Of a DNA stretch of 11,770 nucleotides, positions 1-4,183 are shown one piece after another. The position numbers and the translations under genes were made by a program. The number at the start of each line of letters is the position of its first letter. Position 1 is the stretch's first letter. Source of the DNA: Bacteroidota bacterium (GTDB lineage Bacteria > Bacteroidota > Bacteroidia > Bacteroidales > Rikenellaceae); the NCBI GenBank assembly GCA_023443765.1, contig JAEZTA010000133.1, positions 1 through 11,770 on the forward strand, written 5' to 3'. The notes below the pieces were generated by a model. The model was not told where the DNA came from. It saw nothing but the letters and a program-made list of their open reading frames with translations, and made no database searches.

Positions 1-195
1 ATAACAAATCCATTCGACCAGTTATTTATGCAAACGCATCATAAAAACGGAAATAAGGTAGACAATAGACAGTCTAATTTGCAATGTTTGTGTATTCGCT
101 GCCATGCAAATATAGACGCCCGACATAAAGCTAATTTTGCCAGAGGAGGCAATCGAGTTACTTTGGAAGATTTTAATACAAAGTATCCTCAATAG
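1..195 (+). CDS. HNH endonuclease, C-terminal part (gene begins left of window)
   Basis: Frame 1 is open from the window edge to a TAG at 193-195, giving 64 residues. The sequence has the classic HNH layout: a double His (HHKNGNK, residues 13-19), the DNR and N-L spacing (DNRQSNL, residues 21-27), then C-x-x-C-H at residues 31-35. In this family the His-Asn-His residues form a beta-beta-alpha-metal nuclease site, and the Cys pair often adds a structural zinc. About 29 residues follow the motif, so this is the true C-terminus. HNH genes are common in phages and mobile elements, and the gene lies in the AT-rich flank that ends at a tRNA fragment, so it is probably cargo of an integrated element. 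The N-terminus is outside the window, so neither the full domain architecture nor the target can be judged. It could be a homing or phage packaging nuclease or a restriction-type nuclease. Confidence 0.8.
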   Translation: MTNPFDQLFMQTHHKNGNKVDNRQSNLQCLCIRCHANIDARHKANFARGGNRVTLEDFNTKYPQ

Positions 196-494
196 AAACA
201 AAAGCAACATACACTTTCTTAAAAAGAAAGAGTATGAGAGAGGGGAAATTTTTTCGCCGATTTTCTGTCAACAGAGAAAGGAAAAACCTTACAAAGAGCC
301 ATAAATAATATCATATTGCATGGCTTGTTTTTATCTTATTATATACAGCTAATTCACTTAATTATTAACCTGCATTGAGTTTTTGCAAATGTGTAAACCA
401 ATGTGTAAACCGAGAAATAACGGCAAAAGCGAAAAGCAGTCAATATATGCGTTAGAGTGTGTTTGAAAGGCGTTTTTTATACAACACAAGCCAT
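196..494. other. AT-rich non-coding end of a probable integrated element
   Basis: No convincing gene is visible. The stretch is much richer in A+T than the DNA right of the tRNA genes. It holds a small palindrome (CTTTCTT, 3-nt loop, AAGAAAG; 214-230) just after the HNH stop and a perfect tandem 12-bp repeat at 388-411. A 25-codon frame from the ATG at 389 to the TGA at 464-466 exists but looks like chance. The region ends where the tRNA-Pro 3' sequence begins, so it is read as the terminal non-coding segment of an element whose body lies to the left. Confidence 0.55.
388..411. repeat. Perfect tandem 12-bp direct repeat near the element end
   Basis: The unit AATGTGTAAACC occurs twice without a gap (388-399 and 400-411), about 84 bp before the tRNA fragment. 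Short direct repeats 50-150 bp from an attachment core are typical of arm-type sites bound by tyrosine integrases or of excisionase sites. That role is inference; no integrase gene is visible in the window. Confidence 0.6.
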
Positions 495-549
495 TTAGCG
501 CACCTGCTTTGGGAGCAGGGGGTCGTGGGTTCGAATCCCGCTACCCCGA
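495..549 (+). pseudogene. tRNA-Pro(UGG) 3' fragment, probable attachment-site core
   Basis: From the 3' side of the D arm onward this reads as a normal proline tRNA. The anticodon arm is CCTGC-TTTGGGA-GCAGG with anticodon TGG. A 5-nt variable loop follows, then the T arm GTGGG-TTCGAAT-CCCGC, the acceptor 3' strand TACCCCG (543 is its A) and discriminator A549. The matching 5' acceptor strand (CGGGGTA expected) and the 5' half of the D arm are absent: upstream is AT-rich DNA with no CGGGG. It therefore cannot fold as a full tRNA. A 3' fragment of this kind is what remains opposite the intact gene when an element integrates into the 3' half of a tRNA gene. The intact tRNA-Pro(UGG) would then be expected at the other end of the element, left of the window. 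The exact left boundary of homology is estimated. Confidence 0.75.
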
Positions 550-560
550 CGAAAATCGAG

Positions 561-592
561 AAATCCTTTGCCATCAGGCAAAGGATTTTTTT
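561..592 (+). terminator. Intrinsic terminator behind the tRNA fragment
   Basis: A perfect 12-bp stem (AAATCCTTTGCC with GGCAAAGGATTT, loop ATCA) is followed by a T run. It is evidently the original terminator of the tRNA-Pro(UGG) gene, left in place next to the 3' fragment. Confidence 0.85.
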
Positions 593-749
593 GTGGACAC
601 GACGGAAGTCTGCAACTTATTGCAAGACTGACGGCAAGGAGACAAAAAACCTCCGAAGGAGGATTTCGGCGATTTTCGTGCAACCCACCGAGGGGCCTTA
701 CGGGAAAGCGGAGCGCGGTTATCGCGAGCGCAAGCAAGCGATGCGACGC

Positions 750-768
750 AATCCCGCTACCCCGACGA
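750..768 (+). repeat. Second copy of the tRNA-Pro 3' end (19-bp direct repeat)
   Basis: Bases 750-768 are identical to 534-552: the end of the T loop, the 3' side of the T stem, the acceptor 3' strand, the discriminator and the CGA that follows. Flanking bases differ on both sides. The offset is 216 bp. Only the last part of the tRNA is present, so it is not a degraded whole copy. A second attachment-site scar or the remnant of a tandem integration is the simplest reading. Confidence 0.8.
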
Positions 769-776
769 TTAAAAAT

Positions 777-805
777 CAAGGAGTTGCATCGTTTGCAACT
801 CCTTG
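777..805 (+). terminator. Hairpin behind the second tRNA end
   Basis: A perfect 12-bp stem (CAAGGAGTTGCA with TGCAACTCCTTG, loop TCGTT) sits 9 nt after the second tRNA end, at about the same distance as the terminator after the first copy, but its sequence is unrelated. The tail is only moderately T-rich (TCATTTTAT), so termination strength is uncertain. Confidence 0.6.
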
Positions 806-951
806 TCATTTTATCTGGCACATATTATTTGCATACAGCTTCACAAATATTACCCAATCAAATCCGATTGAGAAGATCACAACCTTCGGACAAAAGTTTT
901 CCGGTTTTGCAGCAGAATTACCCGCAGAGGGTTAATTTTTCCGGATTTTAT

Positions 952-982
952 TTTGTCTTTTCGGATTTTCGGCTTATCTTTG
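952..982 (+). promoter_or_regulatory. Bacteroidota-type promoter for tRNA-Pro(CGG)
   Basis: The -33 box TTTG (952-955) and the -7 box TATCTTTG (975-982) are separated by 19 nt. This matches the TTTG / TAnnTTTG consensus of the Bacteroidota primary sigma factor. The tRNA begins 31 nt after the box, leaving a short 5' leader. Confidence 0.8.
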
Positions 983-1012
983 TGCGCTCTTAAAACGATA
1001 AGGGTACTTGTT

Positions 1013-1087
1013 CGGGGTGTAGCGCAGTCCGGTTAGCGCGCCAGCTTCGGGAGTTGGAGGTCGCTGGTTCGAATCCAGTCTCCCCGA
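1013..1087 (+). tRNA. tRNA-Pro (anticodon CGG)
   Basis: It is a complete cloverleaf of 75 nt. The acceptor CGGGGTG pairs with CTCCCCG, the D arm is GCGC-loop-GCGC, the anticodon arm is CCAGC-TTCGGGA-GTTGG with anticodon CGG reading CCG codons, the variable loop has 5 nt, the T arm is GCTGG-TTCGAAT-CCAGT, and the discriminator is A. C1-G72 is intact; acceptor pair 6-67 is a T-T mismatch. CCA is not encoded. A good promoter lies upstream and a terminator follows directly, so it appears to be transcribed alone. It is not the gene from which the 495-549 fragment derives: that fragment has anticodon TGG and a different T arm. Confidence 0.95.
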
Positions 1088-1091
1088 CAAT

Positions 1092-1125
1092 AAAAAAGAT
1101 CATCTTCACGATGGTCTTTTTTTAT
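1092..1125 (+). terminator. Terminator of tRNA-Pro(CGG)
   Basis: The stem AAAAAAGATCATC pairs with GATGGTCTTTTTT (one G-T pair, loop TTCAC) and runs into a T tract, starting 4 nt after the tRNA. Confidence 0.85.
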
Positions 1126-1273
1126 TTGTACATGTTCCCGACTTATAGCCCCTCTTCAAATCTCACAAATATCGACACACAAAGAAGCGAATTTTTCCGT
1201 ATATTTACAGAACAATAGGATACCGTTCGGCAATTTGCAAGCATAAATGCCCGCAATTGCTCTCACCTTTCAC

Positions 1274-1281
1274 TATATTTG
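1274..1281 (+). promoter_or_regulatory. -7 box TATATTTG directly before the membrane-protein ATG
   Basis: TATATTTG matches TAnnTTTG. Only 6 nt separate it from the ATG at 1288, so initiation at the usual distance would give a leaderless or near-leaderless mRNA. No -33 box is seen at 18-21 nt. A second, weaker box (TATATTTA, 1200-1207) could instead give an ~80-nt leader. Confidence 0.4.
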
Positions 1282-1287
1282 GGGACA

Positions 1288-1608
1288 ATGACCGGAAAAC
1301 TGATACGCATACTCCATTTCTACCGCTCGACAATGCTCTTTTTTTGCCTGGCAGTGAGTATCGCATTGGCATGGGTGGCCGGGAGGTACGGGGCGCCGAT
1401 CGTCCCGGCGCTGCTGTTGGGGAAAATCCTGATTTACCCGCTCTACCTCTATGTGTGGATCGTACCGCGCTATTCCCACGAATTCTACTACTACCGCAAC
1501 CTCGGCGTTCGTCGCCGGAGCCTGCTGGGCGTAAGTTGCGCGGTGGATTTCCTGCTGTGTTACCTGTTGCTGAAATGTTCCGTCGCGTTGTTATATGTCT
1601 CTCACTGA
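1288..1608 (+). CDS. Small integral membrane protein, possible partner of the ABC ATPase
   Basis: The 106-residue product has three likely membrane segments (about residues 14-32, 35-60 and 78-101). Between the last two is a basic/aromatic stretch (HEFYYYRNLGVRRRSL, about 64-79) resembling the cytoplasmic coupling region of ABC-2 type permeases. The ATG at 1288 is preferred over the in-frame TTG at 1279, because the TTG lies inside a -7 promoter box. The gene overlaps the downstream ATPase gene by 14 nt, which implies translational coupling and a shared function. It is much shorter than a normal permease, so it may be a minimal or partial membrane subunit, a regulator, or unrelated to transport. 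I do not recognise a named family. Confidence 0.7.
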   Translation: MTGKLIRILHFYRSTMLFFCLAVSIALAWVAGRYGAPIVPALLLGKILIYPLYLYVWIVPRYSHEFYYYRNLGVRRRSLLGVSCAVDFLLCYLLLKCSVALLYVSH

Positions 1609-2260
1609 AAAACATACACTCGAAATCGACTCCGTAGAGTTGGCGTTCGGCGAACGGAAGATTCTTGCGGGCGTCTACCTGTTAGCCGAAACAGGCAGCG
1701 TGACGGCCGTATTGGGGCGCAACGGATGCGGCAAGAGTTGCCTGATGAAGATTCTCTCCGGGTCGCTGAAGGCGGGATTCTGCTCGATGCGTATCGACGG
1801 GAAATGGCACGGACGGTTTACCGAAAAGGAGGTGCGTTACCTCCCGCAGCATACGTTTATTCCCGGATGGCTGCGGTTGGAGCGCGTGCTCGGCGATTTC
1901 GGATTGCAAAGGGAGGAGTTGGAACGGTGGTTTCCGGTATTCGTCCCCTTACGCGGGAGCCGCATCCGGGAGTTATCAGGCGGAGAACAGCGGATTCTGG
2001 AGTGTTTCATCGTCCTGCGCAGCCCGACGCAATTCGTCCTGCTCGACGAACCTTTTTCGCAGATTGCGCCCCTGCATGTTGCAACGCTTCAGGCGCTTAT
2101 TCAGCAGGAAAAGGCGACGAAAGGGATTCTGCTTACCGATCACATGTATCGCCACGTGACCGGCATTGCCGACCGGCTCTATGTGATGGCCGACGGGCAG
2201 GCCTATCCGTGCGAAAACGACGAAGATCTGATACGCCGGGGATACCTGAACCACCTTTAG
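1595..2260 (+). CDS. Stand-alone ABC transporter ATP-binding protein
   Basis: The 221-aa product is a single nucleotide-binding domain that would hydrolyse ATP on the inner face of the membrane. The motifs are complete: Walker A GRNGCGKS (41-48), Q-loop Q85 in YLPQHTF, signature LSGGEQR (127-133), Walker B FVLLDEP (147-153) and switch His183 in TDHMYRHV. The D-loop is unusual (FSQIAPL rather than the common SALD). The TDH switch segment recalls the LptB-type subfamily, but no Lpt partner is nearby. It overlaps the upstream membrane-protein gene by 14 nt, and no full permease is in the window. The gene stops 4 nt from the convergent rSAM stop, with no terminator between. Substrate unknown. Confidence 0.9.
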   Translation: MSLTEKHTLEIDSVELAFGERKILAGVYLLAETGSVTAVLGRNGCGKSCLMKILSGSLKAGFCSMRIDGKWHGRFTEKEVRYLPQHTFIPGWLRLERVLGDFGLQREELERWFPVFVPLRGSRIRELSGGEQRILECFIVLRSPTQFVLLDEPFSQIAPLHVATLQALIQQEKATKGILLTDHMYRHVTGIADRLYVMADGQAYPCENDEDLIRRGYLNHL

Positions 2261-2264
2261 ATGC

Positions 2265-3338
2265 TCAGAGGCGGTGGTAGTGGCAATAGAGCAACTCACC
2301 GTCGTCGCCGCGCAGGTGCATGCCGCCGCCCTGGCAATAGCGGAACATGCTGCAATCGGCACATTGGCCCTTGCGCGCCCATTCGCGGTTGCGAAACGGT
2401 TCGAAGCGGTTCTGCCACACGTCCCAGAATTTATCCTGATAGATGTTACCCTGATGGTAGTTGGCGCGGATCGACGTACAGCCCGAAATAGCTCCGTCGA
2501 CGCGGATTGAAGCCACCGAAACGCCCGCGGCACATTGGTAGAACTGATCGCGGACCTCGGCTTCGTAGCCGCCCAAGAAACCCTCGCAGGCATAGCTGAC
2601 CTCGATCCGCTCCTCCTTGCGGGTCCGGCGGATAAATTCCAGCAGTTCGCGGAACTCGGCATCGGTCATCCGCAGTGAAGGGTCGTTCTTGGCCCGCCCC
2701 ATCGGGAAGATCGAGAAGAGCCGCCAATGGCGCACCCCCTCCGCAATGAGCATGTCGCGAAAAGCTTCCAGCTGCGGGATCATCGCCCCAGTCGCGCAGG
2801 TCACCACGTCGTAGGAGAGCGACGGTTCGCGTACGACGAGCCGCACGGCATCCAGCGCCCGATCGTAACTGCGAGCATTGCCGCGGATGTAGTTATGTTC
2901 GCGTTCGAAACCGTCGAGGCTCACCGACACCGACTTCAGGCCCGCGTCCAGCAACCGACCAAACCGCTCCGGGGTCAGGGCCATGCCGTTGGTCACCATA
3001 CCCCACGGATAACCCCGGCGCGTAACTTCGGCGCCCGCCTCTTCGAGGTCCTCGCGGACCAGCACTTCGCCGCCCGAGAAGATAATCAGCACGTCGGCCG
3101 GATCGACATGGGGCGTAACCTCCTCGTCGAGCACCTTCAGGAAATCGGCCAGCGGCATGTCGGCAACCCCGGGGTCGACCCGGCAGTCGCTTCCGCAGTG
3201 GCGGCACGAAAGGTTACAGCGCAGCGTACACTCCCAAAAGAGTGTATCGAGGCGGTGTTCGCGCACCTTCGACGCATAAAGATCGGAAAAGATATTGAGG
3301 GCAAGTCGCTTGCGAAGCCCCAGACGACGGGACGGCAT
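2265..3338 (-). CDS. Radical SAM/SPASM enzyme of a rSAM/lipoprotein system
   Basis: The 357-aa product has the radical SAM 4Fe-4S motif C-x3-C-x2-C at Cys41, Cys45 and Cys48 (with further Cys37 and Cys52), the SAM-binding GGE at 89-91 (FSGGEVLVRED), and the TNGMAL and SVSLDGF strands of the partial TIM barrel. The C-terminal SPASM region has Cys251, Cys269, Cys287, then C-x2-C-x5-C at 326/329/335 and Cys352, enough to hold auxiliary Fe-S clusters. Such enzymes typically modify ribosomal peptides or proteins. The start lies 3 nt from the stop of the small lipoprotein gene, so the two are co-transcribed. From memory of the families, the pair matches the TIGR04133 (enzyme) / TIGR04134 (lipoprotein) system, whose chemistry is to my knowledge uncharacterised. 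The specific family assignment is inference; the rSAM/SPASM identity is certain. Confidence 0.9.
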   Translation of the reverse strand: MPSRRLGLRKRLALNIFSDLYASKVREHRLDTLFWECTLRCNLSCRHCGSDCRVDPGVADMPLADFLKVLDEEVTPHVDPADVLIIFSGGEVLVREDLEEAGAEVTRRGYPWGMVTNGMALTPERFGRLLDAGLKSVSVSLDGFEREHNYIRGNARSYDRALDAVRLVVREPSLSYDVVTCATGAMIPQLEAFRDMLIAEGVRHWRLFSIFPMGRAKNDPSLRMTDAEFRELLEFIRRTRKEERIEVSYACEGFLGGYEAEVRDQFYQCAAGVSVASIRVDGAISGCTSIRANYHQGNIYQDKFWDVWQNRFEPFRNREWARKGQCADCSMFRYCQGGGMHLRGDDGELLYCHYHRL

Positions 3339-3341
3339 GGC

Positions 3342-3632
3342 TTATTTCTTACCCGAGGAAGGGTCCTCCTCCCGGGGACGTTCAGCCACGGGAGGCAGCG
3401 TATCGGGACGCTCCAGGCGTTTGAGCCGCTCGGCGCGGGTACTGTCCTGCCGGGGCGTACGCACGCCGTACATGACGATCACACGACGGGGAAACTCGGA
3501 GTACCCCTTTACGACCGCCGTATCGGCATCTTTCGGCTGCCGCGCGTCTTCCTTAGGGGCGTTCTTCACCGATGTACAGGCCGCAGAGAACCCCAGGAGG
3601 GCTGCCAGTGCGAGTTTGATTTTTCTGTTCAT
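3342..3632 (-). CDS. Small lipoprotein encoded with the radical SAM enzyme, candidate substrate
   Basis: The 96-aa product starts MNRKIKLALAALLGFSAAC: a basic start, a hydrophobic core and a lipobox with Cys19 as the lipidation site. An in-frame ATG three codons upstream (3641) would only lengthen the n-region. The mature part is short, Arg/Glu/Pro/Asp-rich and probably disordered (residues ~55-96). It contains VVKGYSEFPRRVIVMYGVRTP (in two pieces: VVKGYSEF and VIVMYGVRTP). The ALLGFS..C signal and the Y-G-(V)-x-x-P block recall lipoproteins of the rSAM/lipoprotein system (TIGR04134 as I remember it). Typical members continue into a beta-sandwich-like domain, which this one lacks. It is first in the operon, so the enzyme may modify it, perhaps around the MYGVRTP block. 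The function is not established. Confidence 0.8.
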   Translation of the reverse strand: MNRKIKLALAALLGFSAACTSVKNAPKEDARQPKDADTAVVKGYSEFPRRVIVMYGVRTPRQDSTRAERLKRLERPDTLPPVAERPREEDPSSGKK

Positions 3633-3728
3633 ATACGCCATGCGGTTTTACATTCGGCGGACAGAACCGGGGCCGAACCGAATCGACGATGCCGGGAGCG
3701 GCCTGTCCGGGCCGGAGTTTATCTTCGA

Positions 3729-3758
3729 CAAAGATAAGAATTTTCCGTTAAAGACAAA
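3729..3758 (-). promoter_or_regulatory. Promoter of the lipoprotein-rSAM operon
   Basis: On the minus strand the -33 box TTTG (3755-3758) and -7 box TATCTTTG (3729-3736) are separated by 18 nt. A start near 3720 leaves a GC-rich leader of about 90 nt before the lipoprotein ATG. It is back-to-back with the cold-shock promoter. Confidence 0.7.
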
Positions 3759-3775
3759 AAAACATGCCAAAAAGT

Positions 3776-3806
3776 TTTGAAAGCCAATGATTTTTACTTT
3801 ACTTTG
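3776..3806 (+). promoter_or_regulatory. Promoter of the cold-shock protein gene
   Basis: The -33 box TTTG (3776-3779), a 19-nt spacer and the -7 box TTACTTTG (3799-3806; one mismatch to TAnnTTTG) lie 33 nt before the ATG. The leader is AT-rich and contains no Shine-Dalgarno-like sequence, as is usual in Bacteroidota. Confidence 0.65.
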
Positions 3807-3839
3807 CCGAACACATTAACACTTTAATTCTCTATTTTT

Positions 3840-4040
3840 ATGACAGGTAAGGTAAAATGGTTCGATGGCAAGAAAGGCTACGGATTCATTACAGCGGAGA
3901 ACGGAAAAGAGATTTTCGTACACTTCTCGGGCATCGCTAAGGACGGTTTCAAGTCACTCAACGAAGGTCAGGCAGTCGAGTTCGAAGTTGGCACCGGAGC
4001 CAAAGGCGAGCAGGCTATTAACGTAAATGTAGTTGAGTAA
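3840..4040 (+). CDS. Cold-shock protein (CspA family)
   Basis: The 66-aa product is a single cold-shock OB-fold domain and matches the family's usual length. It starts with KVKWFDGKKGYGFI, which contains RNP1 (KGYGFI, residues 12-17), and has RNP2 IFVHF (25-29) with the DNA/RNA-stacking aromatics in place. Members bind single-stranded RNA or DNA in the cytoplasm and melt RNA structure. The gene has its own promoter and a strong terminator, so it is monocistronic. Whether it is cold-induced cannot be read from this sequence, since the leader is too short for the long thermosensor leaders of enterobacterial cspA. Confidence 0.95.
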   Translation: MTGKVKWFDGKKGYGFITAENGKEIFVHFSGIAKDGFKSLNEGQAVEFEVGTGAKGEQAINVNVVE

Positions 4041-4071
4041 ACACGCAAACTATATTACAGAGATCAAAAAG

Positions 4072-4103
4072 GGAGGCTCCTCGATGAGGAGGCCTCCTTT
4101 TTT
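4072..4103 (+). terminator. Terminator of the cold-shock gene
   Basis: GGAGGC plus TCCTC pairs with GAGGA plus GCCTCC, with one bulged G and a 3-nt loop, followed by TTTTTT. Confidence 0.85.
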
Positions 4104-4135
4104 CTTGCCCGTTTGAAAAATAAATCGTACTTTTG
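4104..4135 (+). promoter_or_regulatory. Promoter of the phosphofructokinase gene
   Basis: CTTG (4104-4107), a 20-nt spacer and TACTTTTG (4128-4135, a full TAnnTTTG match) lie 48 nt before the ATG at 4184. The -33 box overlaps the T tract of the preceding terminator. An in-frame TTG at 4133 falls inside the -7 box and therefore cannot be the start. Confidence 0.6.
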
Positions 4136-4183
4136 GGCGTCCGAAACCGAAAAAAAGGTTCTCAAAACATAAAAATTCAAATC

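Larger units (their letters stand above)
550..1012. other. Gene-free interval between tRNA fragment and tRNA-Pro(CGG)
   Basis: No gene is supported here. The interval contains the terminator at 561-592, a second 19-bp copy of the tRNA-Pro(UGG) 3' end at 750-768 followed by a hairpin at 777-805, and the promoter of tRNA-Pro(CGG) at 952-982. Between the two tRNA ends (about 600-749) the DNA is locally GC-rich, with short palindromes such as CCTCCGAAGGAGG and a 10-bp inverted repeat (ACGAAAATCG at 549-558, its complement at 670-679). Long open frames run across this interval on both strands, but they traverse the tRNA sequence and are spurious. Confidence 0.6.

Noticed and set aside
389..466. 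25-codon frame beginning inside the tandem repeat, as an integrase remnant
   Set aside because: It is too short, its start is created by the repeat, and it has no recognisable integrase residue.
459..993. Long open frames on both strands across the tRNA-Pro fragment (including a minus-strand frame 495-821 that reads ...GSGIRTHDPL...)
   Set aside because: They run through the tRNA and terminator sequences. The GSGIRTHDPL string is simply the antisense translation of the tRNA 3' half, a well-known annotation artefact.
2727..3737. 336-codon plus-strand frame opposite the lipoprotein-rSAM operon
   Set aside because: The minus-strand products carry complete radical SAM and lipobox motifs; the plus frame is Arg/His-rich, without motifs, and crosses the operon promoter.
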